Numbered from the stretch's first letter, positions 1 to 7,950 are shown. The stretch: DNA of 11,108 nt from Lachnospiraceae bacterium (GCA_014804495.1 JAAUZS010000135.1:1-11108); one strand, 5' to 3'. Notes: generated by a model from the letters alone, not told the origin. A program made the numbers and translations.

Positions 1-121
1 GCCGTATTTTGGCACCTTATGTACCGCTACTGGCGGCAATGCAGCGAGAGCGTGCCTGCGTTGATATTGTCTATATTGTACAACGGCCGTCTTGAAAAAC
101 CCCCATTCCGCAAGTACCTAT

Positions 122-1564
122 CTAATATCTCTTCCACGTCCTCGAAGAAAACAAAATCATCATCGGCAAAAGTTCCAGCCTCCCCGTCAGCATATCAAAC
201 ATCAATACGAACTTGGAGAAAAACGAAAATCCGCCGAAGTTGCAGGCCGGTCCCACTGAATGCAGACCCGGTCCCGTATTATTAACAGTCGCCAACACGG
301 CGGTAACATTCGTGGTAGAATCAAATTTATCCAGTGACAAAAGTATGAAGGAAACCACGCAGACTGCCAGATATATCGTCAGATACGACTGTACCGAGCG
401 CACTGTCGAATCATCTACTGCTCTTCCCTCCAAATGGGGTTTCTTTACTATCTGCGGATGAGTTACCCTTAAAAATTCATTCTTCATATCCTGCAGCAGA
501 ATCATAAAACGGGATACCTTAAATCCGCCTCCGGTACTACCGGCACAGGCACCGACAACCATCGCAAAAATCAATACAGCCTTGGAAAACTCCGGCCATA
601 AATCAAAATTCGTCGTAGAAAAACCGGTACTGCTTGCAAGCGATGCCACCTGAAAAATCGCATCCTTAAAGGCTAGTCCGATACTGTCATAATACCCCAC
701 GATATTGAATGTGATAAGAAGCGCCTCTCCCAGAATCAACATCAAATATACCCTTGCTTCCTCATGGAACAAAGCTTCTGTCGGTTTCCTCGCAACCACA
801 AGCAGATAATAAACGTTAAAATTAAGTCCCCCAAGTATCATAAAGACCGTCAAAATTATCTGTACGGTTGTAGTATAACTTCCCGCGCTGCTGTTAAGTA
901 TACCGAAGCCGCCGGTTCCCAGCGTGGAAAAGGACAGTACAATCGAATCATACAGGCTCATGCCCGCTGCCTTGAGCAGTATTACCATTATCACCGTAAT
1001 AACAATATAGATACTGTACAGAATCTTAGCCGTCGTCTGCACCTTCGGCACGAGTTTTCCGACTGTAGGGCCGGGGCTTTCCGCACGCATCAGGTGCATA
1101 TTATAGCCACCCGACAAAGGCAGGATTGCAATAATCAGCACCAGCACACCCATACCGCCTATCCAGTGGGTAAAAAGTCTCCAGAACTGCACGCTTTTTG
1201 ACAGACACTCCACATCCGGAAGACAGCTTGCTCCCGTCGTCGTCAGTCCGGAAATAGTTTCAAAAAGCGCATCGGTAAAATTCGGAATCTCACCGCTTAT
1301 GAAAAAAGGCAGTGCTCCCACAATACTGAGCACGACCCATGATAAGGAAACGGCAACAAACCCTTCCCTTGCATAAAAAACTTTACTTTTAGGCTTCCAC
1401 AATTTTCCAAGTTCAGCCACAATAAGACCGCCTATCATCACTGCGGCAAATGCAAATCCCGCTTTTTCATGATAAATGACTGCTACCAGACAAGGAAGCG
1501 CAAGAAAAACCGACGCAAATTCCAATACACGAAATAATATATATCTTATAATTGAAAAATTCAT
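122..1564 (-). CDS. trkH: TrkH/KtrB-type K+ uptake channel subunit
   Basis: This is the membrane pore subunit of a Trk/Ktr potassium uptake system, working with the TrkA protein encoded just upstream. From the ATG at 1564 it has 480 residues, the usual TrkH length, and is strongly hydrophobic. The four selectivity-filter P-loops of the superfamily of K+ transporters are visible: TTTGAS (108-113), TLGTGGFG (214-221), SSTGFS (311-316) and NNTGPG (428-433). The glycine-rich gating loop AGSTGGGFK lies at 341-349. The C-terminus ends in the family-typical GRLEL...RTWK motif. A GTG at 1585 overlaps the trkA TGA as GTGA and would add seven residues. I prefer the ATG because MNFSIIRYIL matches the usual family N-terminus, although neither start has an ideal ribosome binding site (AAAGG is about 13 bases before the ATG). 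Translation is probably coupled to trkA. I see no clear terminator after it. Confidence 0.93.
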   Translation of the reverse strand: MNFSIIRYILFRVLEFASVFLALPCLVAVIYHEKAGFAFAAVMIGGLIVAELGKLWKPKSKVFYAREGFVAVSLSWVVLSIVGALPFFISGEIPNFTDALFETISGLTTTGASCLPDVECLSKSVQFWRLFTHWIGGMGVLVLIIAILPLSGGYNMHLMRAESPGPTVGKLVPKVQTTAKILYSIYIVITVIMVILLKAAGMSLYDSIVLSFSTLGTGGFGILNSSAGSYTTTVQIILTVFMILGGLNFNVYYLLVVARKPTEALFHEEARVYLMLILGEALLITFNIVGYYDSIGLAFKDAIFQVASLASSTGFSTTNFDLWPEFSKAVLIFAMVVGACAGSTGGGFKVSRFMILLQDMKNEFLRVTHPQIVKKPHLEGRAVDDSTVRSVQSYLTIYLAVCVVSFILLSLDKFDSTTNVTAVLATVNNTGPGLHSVGPACNFGGFSFFSKFVLMFDMLTGRLELLPMMILFSSRTWKRY

Positions 1565-1581
1565 ATCAAAGACCGTGCCTT

Positions 1582-2937
1582 TCACTTCAGAATATCGCTG
1601 ATATCATTCAAGCCGGTAATGGTAGTTACCACGATTACCGTATCGCCCGCCTGTATAATGCTCTGACCACCCGGAATGCTGATTGCTCCCTTATGGTTAA
1701 TCGAGCCAATGAGAATTTTAGGCTTAATCGGCAAGTCCTGAAGCGGTATTCCCACAACAGGAGAATCCTCTTTTACTCTGAACTCCATAGCCTCTACTTT
1801 ATTATCATTCATCTTGTACAGAGACTCTATATTGCTGCCTATGGAATTGTCCATAGCACGCACATATTGGATAATATTCTCAGCTGTCAGATATTTGGGA
1901 TAGATAATGCTTCCGATATCCAGGCTGTCTATAATCTCATCATAAGAAATACGATGTACAAGCGTAATCAGTTTCGCATCTGTAAGACTCTTCACAAATA
2001 GTGAAAGCATGATATTCTCTTCATCAATGTTCGTCAGGGCAACAAACGCCTCCATCTGCATCAGACCTTCCTGCATCAGCAGATCTTTGTCCGTACCGTT
2101 TCCGTTAATAATGGTCGCCTTGGGAAGCAGTTCGCTAAGCTCATCACACCGCTCCTTATCAATCTCGATAATCTTAATCTGGATGCCCATGGCGATAAGC
2201 TGTCTTGCAAGATAATACGCCATTTCTCCTCCGCCAATAATCATGACATTCTTGGCTCTTGTAACGGCTACGCCCAGCTTCTTGAAAAATGCCAATGTTT
2301 TCTGGGTAGTTCCCAAAATAGATATCTCGTCCTTTTCACGTATGATAAAATCGCCGCTCGGAATATAGGTATCTTCTCCACGTTCAACCGTGCATATAAG
2401 AACGTCCGCCTTTAGCTTTCCTGAAATATTTTTCAGTGACTGGTCACAAAGTACGGAATCCTCTTTCACACGGAATTTAACCATTTCCACCCTTCCCTTA
2501 GCAAAGGCGTCAATCGTAATAGCCGACGGGAATTTCAGCAGCCTCGCCATTTCAGATGCCGCCGCAAACTCCGGATTAATAATCATGGACAAGCCCAATT
2601 CTTCTTTGATATAGTTGATTTCCATATTATAGATAGGATTGCTGACTCTGGCAATCGTATGACATCCGCCGGCCTTTTTTGCAATCAGGCAGCAAAGAAG
2701 GTTCAGTTCGTCAGAACCCGTGACCGCTATCAAGAGATGCGCATGCTCTACATCCGCCTCCTTCTGCACCGCGAAACTTGCGCCGTTTCCTACTACACCC
2801 ATGGCATCATAATTATTGATTAAATTCTGTAATCTCTGGTTTTCTATATCAATGATTGTAATATTGTGGCCCTCTGAGCTCAGCTGTTCAGTAAGAGCCG
2901 CTCCCACGTTTCCGCAGCCAACTATGATAATCCGCAT
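1582..2937 (-). CDS. trkA: TrkA, NAD(H)-binding regulatory subunit of K+ uptake
   Basis: This is the cytosolic RCK/KTN regulator that binds nucleotide and gates the TrkH pore. The 451 residues show the full duplicated TrkA layout. A first Rossmann RCK_N domain has GCGNVG at 7-12 and an acidic D30 ending the second strand. It is followed by a first RCK_C domain at about 141-225. A second RCK_N domain has GGGEMA at 235-240 with E258/D260, and a second RCK_C domain occupies about 370-451. Full-length two-copy TrkA differs from the single-copy KtrA of bacilli. The start is the ATG at 2937: AGGAAAGG lies nine bases before it and the protein then begins MRIIIVGCGNVG. An in-frame TTG at 2958 is much less likely. 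The stop overlaps a possible trkH GTG, and both genes lie behind the promoter at 2998-3026. Confidence 0.95.
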   Translation of the reverse strand: MRIIIVGCGNVGAALTEQLSSEGHNITIIDIENQRLQNLINNYDAMGVVGNGASFAVQKEADVEHAHLLIAVTGSDELNLLCCLIAKKAGGCHTIARVSNPIYNMEINYIKEELGLSMIINPEFAAASEMARLLKFPSAITIDAFAKGRVEMVKFRVKEDSVLCDQSLKNISGKLKADVLICTVERGEDTYIPSGDFIIREKDEISILGTTQKTLAFFKKLGVAVTRAKNVMIIGGGEMAYYLARQLIAMGIQIKIIEIDKERCDELSELLPKATIINGNGTDKDLLMQEGLMQMEAFVALTNIDEENIMLSLFVKSLTDAKLITLVHRISYDEIIDSLDIGSIIYPKYLTAENIIQYVRAMDNSIGSNIESLYKMNDNKVEAMEFRVKEDSPVVGIPLQDLPIKPKILIGSINHKGAISIPGGQSIIQAGDTVIVVTTITGLNDISDILK

Positions 2938-2997
2938 CTGCTTGTACCTTTCCTTCAAATATATATTTTATAGCTTAATAGTGACTCCGCTTTTGTT

Positions 2998-3026
2998 ATT
3001 ATATTCCTTATTTATTCAATAAGCAA
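2998..3026 (-). promoter_or_regulatory. Promoter of trkA-trkH operon
   Basis: On the minus strand a -35 box TTGCTT (3021-3026) and a perfect -10 box TATAAT (2998-3003) are separated by exactly 17 bases. Transcription would start near 2991, giving a leader of about 54 bases before the trkA ATG that includes the AGGAAAGG ribosome binding site. The promoter lies in the 100-base gap after the upstream hypothetical gene, so trkA-trkH can be expressed independently of it. Confidence 0.7.
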
Positions 3027-3037
3027 CTTAAGAAAAA

Positions 3038-3415
3038 TTAATATTTTCCCGGGTAATCCGTTCCTGTTTCGGACTGCATCAACTGTACATATTTCTCCGG
3101 CTGCTTTTCCATCTTAAGCATCGTGTCGAACGCCATGAGCAGCATTTTATCCCCGTTCTGCTTCATATCATAATGCCCTCTGTCCATCTGTGCCTTGAAA
3201 TGATCCATCTGCCAGACCATGATGTCCACTACCGTATAGCCTTCCACCTTATGTTGACATAAAAAATTACGGTTTTCCATATAATATACAAATTCCCGAT
3301 ATACCTCTTCAGAAGCCTCCATAGCATTCCAGAACTGTTCAAGAAATTCTTCATTCTCGCCTGCGTAATAACATAATGATTCGGCCCATTGTCTGGCTGC
3401 TTCTCTTTCATTCAT
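3038..3415 (-). CDS. Small conserved-looking hypothetical protein
   Basis: I do not recognise this 125-residue protein. It has no signal peptide and no membrane segment. It is rich in Glu, Met, Tyr and aromatic residues and looks almost wholly alpha-helical, with likely helices at about 1-20, 22-50, 60-80 and 85-112 and a short polar tail (TGTDYPGKY). There is no CxxC or other recognisable metal or catalytic motif; the two cysteines (C16, C53) are isolated. The ATG at 3415 is preceded by AAGGAG with an 11-base spacer, and codon use looks like that of its neighbours, which supports a real gene. It lies on the same strand 100 bases upstream of trkA, but the trkA promoter sits between them, so a functional tie to K+ uptake is only a possibility. 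A TTGACA (3458-3463, minus) lies upstream, but no well-placed -10 box accompanies it. Confidence 0.85.
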   Translation of the reverse strand: MNEREAARQWAESLCYYAGENEEFLEQFWNAMEASEEVYREFVYYMENRNFLCQHKVEGYTVVDIMVWQMDHFKAQMDRGHYDMKQNGDKMLLMAFDTMLKMEKQPEKYVQLMQSETGTDYPGKY

Positions 3416-3418
3416 AAT
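3389..3418 (+). promoter_or_regulatory. Weak candidate promoter for the symporter leader RNA
   Basis: On the plus strand TTGTCT (3389-3394) and CATAAT (3413-3418) are spaced by 18 bases. Transcription would begin near 3425 and run through the hairpin series at 3465-3648 towards the symporter gene. The -35 matches consensus at only four of six positions, and the boxes overlap the 5' end of the opposite-strand gene, so this is tentative. Confidence 0.25.
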
Positions 3419-3464
3419 AAATCACGCTCCTTATATTTACATTTATTAGGATTCGGGTGTCAAA

Positions 3465-3593
3465 AGGTGCATTTTATGAACTGAGATGGCAGATTGAACA
3501 AAATGTTCCCTTGCACCTGACTTCGGAATATGGATTTTCTAAATATTCCGATGACTCTGTGAAGATGGACGCAACCGCCCGCCATTCGCCATC
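3465..3593 (+). ncRNA. Candidate structured leader or small RNA (unassigned)
   Basis: This is most of the 338-base gap between two divergent genes, and it holds consecutive hairpins if read on the plus strand. Hairpin 1 is AGGTGCA (3465-3471) with TGCACCT (3512-3518), and encloses a small hairpin GAACA/TGTTC (3496-3508). Hairpin 2 is a perfect 9-bp stem TCGGAATAT (3523-3531) with ATATTCCGA (3543-3551) and an 11-base loop. Hairpin 3 is GATGG (3564-3568) with CCATC (3589-3593). A terminator-like hairpin begins two bases later. The set could be the aptamer part of a cis-acting leader for the AGCS symporter, or a stand-alone RNA of about 190-225 bases. It does not match the glycine, lysine, TPP, T-box or other riboswitch cores I know. 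The structure is inferred by eye with no covariation evidence. Confidence 0.35.
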
Positions 3594-3594
3594 C

Positions 3595-3648
3595 GGGCTC
3601 ACTGCGGGCTTTTCGGGGCGTCTCTGCTCCGCAATGAGCCCCGTTTTT
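3595..3648 (+). terminator. Intrinsic terminator or attenuator upstream of the symporter
   Basis: GGGCTCACTGCGG (3595-3607) pairs with CCGCAATGAGCCC (3629-3641) over 13 positions with one C/A mismatch. A run of five T follows at 3644-3648. A competing stem CGGGGC (3614-3619) with GCCCCG (3638-3643) abuts the T-run directly and extends by two more pairs past a one-base bulge. The T-run is on the plus side only, so it acts rightward, about 105 bases before the AGCS start. It therefore either ends a small RNA or attenuates the symporter transcript. Confidence 0.6.
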
Positions 3649-3753
3649 GTTTATCTTGAATAAGTTCGTCCTCATAGATAACAGTTCCCCCTGTTCTTTT
3701 TTATCGTTATCCTCCATATATATAGAATAACAGCTCGTATATGGTGAATTATA

Positions 3754-5049
3754 TTGCAAATCATACAGGCATTAAACGATTTTATCTGGGGAATTCCCCT
3801 TCTGATCATACTCTTGGGAACACATACATATTTTACATTGAAACTGCATTTTCCACAACACAGAATTATATATGCAATCAAGCTCTCGCTCGGCATGGAA
3901 GATTCCGGGGACAATAATCTGTCGCCATTTTCAGCCCTTGCCACTACGCTTGCCGCCACACTCGGAACAGGTAATATCATCGGGGTCTCCACCGCTGTTG
4001 CTCTCGGCGGTCCCGGCGCCATCTTCTGGTGCTGGATTACCGGAATCCTTGGTATGGCTACCGCCTATAGTGAATGCTACTTAAGCGTCTTGTTCCGTAC
4101 AAGAAGACAGGACGGTTCTTTCGTCGGCGGTCCCATGTATGTACTGCACAACGGTTTACATAATAGAAAGTTAGGGGCATTCTATGCTCTCTGTACGCTT
4201 GCCGCTGCCTTTGGCGCCGGCTGCACTACACAGTCAAACTCTGCCTCACAGACGGCAACCGCGTCTTTCCATATATCCCCGCATCTGGTTGGAATCCTGC
4301 TTGCAGCTATAACGGGAATCGTTATAATAGGCGGAGTAAAAACAATCGGAAACCTCTGTGAACGTGTGGTTCCCGCAATCAGCTTCGTGTACTTATTCGG
4401 CTGTTTCTTACTGCTTATCCTGTATCATAAACAGCTTCCAAACGCCTGCCTGTGGATTATTAAAGATGCGTTTTCTTTCTCTTCCATAATGGGAGGCTTC
4501 GCAGGCTCCACACTACAGCTTGCCCTGCGCTACGGCATAGCCCGTGGACTTTTTACCAACGAAGCCGGAATCGGGACCTCGGCAATCGCAGCGGCAGCCT
4601 CGGGCGTAAACGACCCGAAACATCAGGCGTATGTATCCATGACCGCTGTATTTTGGGACACCGTAGTCATGTGTCTGGTTACCGGCCTGGTAATCGTATC
4701 CAATATGCTGTATGACCCCGCTTCCATTCAAAATGTGCCCTCCACAGGACTGACCTCGGCAGCCTTTGCTCATCTGCCGTATGTGGGCGACGCTTTCTTA
4801 TCAATCTCTCTGATTGCCTTCGCCGTTACCACCCTGATCGGTTGGTCTTATTTTGGTGAAAAAGCAACAGAATACCTTTTTGGAAGTAAAGGTATTCCGT
4901 GTTATAAGCTGCTTTATATTCTTATGATATATGTCGGCGCCATCATTCCCATGAATCTGGTCTGGGAGTGTACCGACTTAATCAATGGTCTTATGGTTAT
5001 TCCTAATATTCTGGCGCTATACCTCTTACGCCGCCACATCAAGGCATAA
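3754..5049 (+). CDS. AGCS-family sodium:alanine/glycine symporter
   Basis: This inner-membrane transporter imports alanine or glycine with Na+ (alanine or glycine:cation symporter family, AlsT/DagA-like). It has 431 residues, about ten hydrophobic segments and a LeuT-type fold. Diagnostic stretches are GTGNIIGV (71-78) followed by GGPGAIFW (85-92), and YGIARGLFTNEAGIGTSAIA (260-279), the substrate- and Na+-binding family signature. GWSYFGEKATEYLFG (363-377) is also typical. The start is TTG at 3754: GGTGA (3743-3747) lies six bases before it, the protein then starts MQIIQALNDFIWG like other family members, and an in-frame TGA at 3745 rules out a longer form. An ATG at 3741 is out of frame. 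The hairpin series and terminator upstream suggest leader-based control. At 431 residues it is slightly shorter than many relatives, with a short C-terminal tail. Whether it prefers alanine or glycine cannot be read from the sequence. Confidence 0.93.
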   Translation: MQIIQALNDFIWGIPLLIILLGTHTYFTLKLHFPQHRIIYAIKLSLGMEDSGDNNLSPFSALATTLAATLGTGNIIGVSTAVALGGPGAIFWCWITGILGMATAYSECYLSVLFRTRRQDGSFVGGPMYVLHNGLHNRKLGAFYALCTLAAAFGAGCTTQSNSASQTATASFHISPHLVGILLAAITGIVIIGGVKTIGNLCERVVPAISFVYLFGCFLLLILYHKQLPNACLWIIKDAFSFSSIMGGFAGSTLQLALRYGIARGLFTNEAGIGTSAIAAAASGVNDPKHQAYVSMTAVFWDTVVMCLVTGLVIVSNMLYDPASIQNVPSTGLTSAAFAHLPYVGDAFLSISLIAFAVTTLIGWSYFGEKATEYLFGSKGIPCYKLLYILMIYVGAIIPMNLVWECTDLINGLMVIPNILALYLLRRHIKA

Positions 5050-5076
5050 TAACGGTACAATTAGCATCAAATTAAC

Positions 5077-5132
5077 AGAGCAATTTATAGAACGCTCAGC
5101 AGAATAACAACGACATATTAGTTCTATGCTCT
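5077..5132. terminator. Imperfect hairpin between convergent genes
   Basis: AGAGC (5077-5081) and ATAGAAC (5087-5093) pair with GTTCTAT (5121-5127) and GCTCT (5128-5132). This gives a 12-bp interrupted stem with a 5-base bulge on one side and a 27-base loop. It overlaps the stop codon of the MFS gene and lies 27 bases past the symporter stop. There is no strong T-run on either side, so its role as a two-way terminator is only likely. Confidence 0.35.
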
Positions 5133-6323
5133 ATTAATCCGCAGGCAGCATAACAATAAAACAATAGGAAAGATTGCAGCGAAAATAAGCCCTTTTTGTA
5201 AGTTCTCACCAAACGCCTCCGAAATGATGCCTACCAAAGTCGGTCCGCCTGCGCAGCCAATATCCCCTGCCAGTGCCAGAAACGCAAACATTGCGGTTCC
5301 GCCGGTTTTCATGGATTTGGCCGCAAAGCTGAATGTTCCCGGCCACATAATCCCTACGGACAGTCCGCATAGTGCACAGCCCGCCAGTGCGAGAACAGGA
5401 CTTCCCGAAAACGCAGCAAGTAAATAACTGATGATGCAGAGTATGCAGCTAAGTTTCATAAACTGCTGAAGCGAAACCTTCTCACTGTTTTTTCCATAAA
5501 AAGCTCTTGCGCTTCCCATAAAAACTGCAAACAGACAGGGGCCAGCCAAATCCCCCATCGTCTTGCTGATTCCAAGAGCCGACTCTGCAAATGCCGAAGC
5601 CCACTGACTCATTGCCAGCTCTGCCGCACCACTGCATACCATCATGGCAAAAAACAGCCAGAACAGCCTGCTTTTTATCAGCTCTCCTATCTTCATGCTT
5701 TCGCCTTCTTCTACAAGCACATTAACAGGTACTTTCAGGAAATAGAATATGTTAAAAAATGGCACAAGCGCCCATATGCAGGCAAGTATACGCCAATACT
5801 TAATTCCCGCCAGTGTAAAGAACAAAGTAGAAAGCAGCACAACTCCCACCTGTCCCCAACAATAAAAAGAGTGAAGCAGACTCATGGCAGCATCCTTTTT
5901 ATCAGTCGGACAGGCTTCTACAATAGGACTGACAATAACCTCAAGCAGCCCTCCGCCCACTGCATAAAAACAGACAGAAACCAGAATGCCGACATATGCA
6001 GACGGAAATATATATGGGAAAAATCCAAGTCCCATCAATCCTGCTGCCGCCATAATATGCGCTATCAATGCCGCACTCCTGTAGCCGATTTTGTCTACGA
6101 ACTTCGCCGACGCCAGATCCACCAACAGTTGAATCCCAAAATTTACAGTAATCAGGTACGTTATTTTATCTAATGAAATATCAAACACACCCTGAAATGT
6201 TAAAAACAAAAGCGGTATGAAATTATTCACTATCGCCTGTACAATGTAACCTATGTAACAGGCATATATAGTATGGTTATATCCTAAATATTTTTTCTCC
6301 TGCATATCCACTCTAGCACTCAT
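5124..6323 (-). CDS. MFS transporter, probable sugar/oligosaccharide permease
   Basis: This is a major facilitator superfamily permease of 399 residues with about twelve hydrophobic segments. A motif-A-like loop KFVDKIGYRSAAL (74-86) lies between segments 2 and 3. HSFYCWGQVG (151-160) resembles the segment-5 region of FucP-like and fucose/glucose permease relatives. A polar central loop lies at about 200-220. It begins 14 bases after the GH43 stop on the same strand, so the two are almost certainly co-transcribed. It probably imports the sugar or short oligosaccharide that the glycosidase cleaves. The ATG at 6323 follows AAAGG with a short 3-base spacer, and an in-frame ATG seven codons in (MQEKK) is an alternative start. 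The substrate is inferred from the neighbour only. Confidence 0.88.
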   Translation of the reverse strand: MSARVDMQEKKYLGYNHTIYACYIGYIVQAIVNNFIPLLFLTFQGVFDISLDKITYLITVNFGIQLLVDLASAKFVDKIGYRSAALIAHIMAAAGLMGLGFFPYIFPSAYVGILVSVCFYAVGGGLLEVIVSPIVEACPTDKKDAAMSLLHSFYCWGQVGVVLLSTLFFTLAGIKYWRILACIWALVPFFNIFYFLKVPVNVLVEEGESMKIGELIKSRLFWLFFAMMVCSGAAELAMSQWASAFAESALGISKTMGDLAGPCLFAVFMGSARAFYGKNSEKVSLQQFMKLSCILCIISYLLAAFSGSPVLALAGCALCGLSVGIMWPGTFSFAAKSMKTGGTAMFAFLALAGDIGCAGGPTLVGIISEAFGENLQKGLIFAAIFPIVLLLCCLRINRA

Positions 6324-6337
6324 GCACCTTTCTCAAA

Positions 6338-7816
6338 CTACTCATCATGCGATATCCGCAAATCCGTAAACACCGCCGTCTGTTCTGCGTCATCTACCGC
6401 ATAAAGTCCAATCATAACTCCTGTAAAACCGCTGGCAACTTCTGAGGAAAGATATCTCGTATCGGCATATCCAAGCTCTGTATTCCCGACGTCATTTTCC
6501 ACAATATAAAAACGATATCCAAGCGCATCCGCCGTGATTTTAATTCCAGCATGATTACCCTGCATCTGAACCGACTGCATTTCTTTGCTGACACAGCCGA
6601 TAGTATATCGCAATACGACACGACTGTCATTATTTAAATATATATCATAGTGATGCCGTTCGTCCATGAACAGGGTTATGCCGGCCTCCTTACAGCGGCT
6701 CTCAATCCGGCACTGTATTTCCATCTGAAACTCGCTCTGACGAACTGCGGCAAAAGAAGGATAACCAAGCCCGAATATATCGTCGGCTGACGCCTTGATT
6801 TTCAGATAATCCTGCCCGAATTCATACTGCCTGGCACGATACTCCCGCAGGAATACCCAGTCTGTTTTAAGTGATAAATCAGCAAAAGTCTTACAGAATG
6901 TCAGGGTTTGTTGAGTGCCCGGAATATCGGGAAGCTCGTATTCTAACGCCGCCGTACCGTTTCCCATGTAAAACCAGCCATCCTTCCATTCCACCGGAAC
7001 AAGGCAGGTCTCTCTGCCCAGATGGTGAAATGGCTGCCATCTGTCTATCTGACGGAATGCCAGGTGTATGAACCACCAATTTCCATTCTTATCCTCTATA
7101 ACATCGCCGTGTCCCGTACCCTGAAGCTGATAACCGCCCAGATTACGGTTGGTCAGAACAGGATTTCCCGGACAGGGCTCAAACGGTCCCCATATGTATT
7201 CACTTCTGGCATAATTCACCATATGCCCGTATTCGGTACCGCCTTCCGCATCCAGAATATAATAATATTTTCCGAACTTATAAAGATGCGGCGCTTCTAT
7301 GTATCTTCCGCCGCTTCCATACCACAGCGGTCTGGTCTCGCTGAGCTTACGGCCTGTTTCTATGTCAATTTCGCACATCCTGATACAATTAGCACCCTGC
7401 TCATCTTCTCCATTACTGATAAAAAAGCTCCTGTCACCCTCAAAATATAAGGATGGGTCAATACCGCCCTGCTCCACATATACAGGCTCTGACCATTCTC
7501 CGTAAATATCATCCGTATAAACATAGAAATTCCCGCCAAAACTAACATTTGTCGTTACCATATAAAATCTTCCGTTATTATATCGAATCGTAGGCGCATA
7601 AATACCGCCCGTCGTTCCTGCACCATTTAATTCAAGCTGGCTCGTTCCGGTAAGGCAATGCCCTATCTGCTTCCAATTCACCATATCTTCACTCTCAAAT
7701 AACGGAACTCCGGGAAAATACTGAAAAGTACTGCATACCATATAGTACTTATCTCCTGCACGGCATACGCTCGGGTCAGGGTACATTCCTCTTACAATCG
7801 GGTTTTTATATTTCAT
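6338..7816 (-). CDS. GH43 glycoside hydrolase (beta-xylosidase/arabinofuranosidase type)
   Basis: This is a family 43 inverting glycosidase that removes xylose or arabinose units from xylo-oligosaccharides or arabinoxylan side chains. It has no signal peptide and begins directly with the catalytic domain, so it should act in the cytoplasm on imported oligosaccharides. An N-terminal five-bladed beta-propeller spans about 4-295. The three catalytic carboxylates are visible: D14 in YPDPS (general base), D120 in GGIDPSLYF (pKa modulator) and E174 in YIEAPHLYK (general acid). H236 in TGHGDV is the conserved histidine. A C-terminal beta-sandwich (about 305-490) resembles the DUF1349/GH43_C2 module found in xylosidases of this type. 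The length of 492 residues is normal for it. The ATG at 7816 has a strong AGGAGG (7823-7828) six bases upstream. It leads the operon with the MFS permease. Xylosidase and arabinofuranosidase activity cannot be told apart from sequence alone. Confidence 0.94.
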   Translation of the reverse strand: MKYKNPIVRGMYPDPSVCRAGDKYYMVCSTFQYFPGVPLFESEDMVNWKQIGHCLTGTSQLELNGAGTTGGIYAPTIRYNNGRFYMVTTNVSFGGNFYVYTDDIYGEWSEPVYVEQGGIDPSLYFEGDRSFFISNGEDEQGANCIRMCEIDIETGRKLSETRPLWYGSGGRYIEAPHLYKFGKYYYILDAEGGTEYGHMVNYARSEYIWGPFEPCPGNPVLTNRNLGGYQLQGTGHGDVIEDKNGNWWFIHLAFRQIDRWQPFHHLGRETCLVPVEWKDGWFYMGNGTAALEYELPDIPGTQQTLTFCKTFADLSLKTDWVFLREYRARQYEFGQDYLKIKASADDIFGLGYPSFAAVRQSEFQMEIQCRIESRCKEAGITLFMDERHHYDIYLNNDSRVVLRYTIGCVSKEMQSVQMQGNHAGIKITADALGYRFYIVENDVGNTELGYADTRYLSSEVASGFTGVMIGLYAVDDAEQTAVFTDLRISHDE

Positions 7817-7950
7817 ATGATTCCTCCTGAATTTATTTGATACTTCTATAATAAATCTGCTAAGATATATCCGCTAATAGTAATGGCAGCATCCGCAAAA
7901 TATTTTATCAGAAACTGCCGGACGCCACAAGAGATAATTGCCTGTCATAT

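Noticed and set aside
1..121. Possible gene at the left edge.
   Set aside because: One minus-strand frame stays open to the edge but begins after a stop with no start codon or ribosome binding site, and no plus-strand frame resembles a protein. No tRNA fold or terminator was seen.
764..1201. Long plus-strand open frame opposite trkH.
   Set aside because: It is antisense to the TrkH coding sequence, has no ribosome binding site, and its composition (many His, Gln and Arg) is that of a shadow frame.
3434..3463. TTGACA on the minus strand as a promoter for the hypothetical gene.
   Set aside because: The only -10 candidate at 18 bases (TAAATA) would put the transcription start at or past the AAGGAG ribosome binding site, so the pair is not convincing.
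3464..3560. TPP-riboswitch-like words: GGTGC, CTGAGA and ACCTGA in the right order.
   Set aside because: The essential CCAGCG-TAGGG part and the separate ACCC arm are missing, and the downstream gene is an amino acid symporter. The likeness is probably chance.
3420..3600. Glycine riboswitch expected before an AGCS symporter.
   Set aside because: The GGAGAG, ACCGAAGG-type and CTCTCAGG core motifs of the glycine aptamer are not present on either strand.
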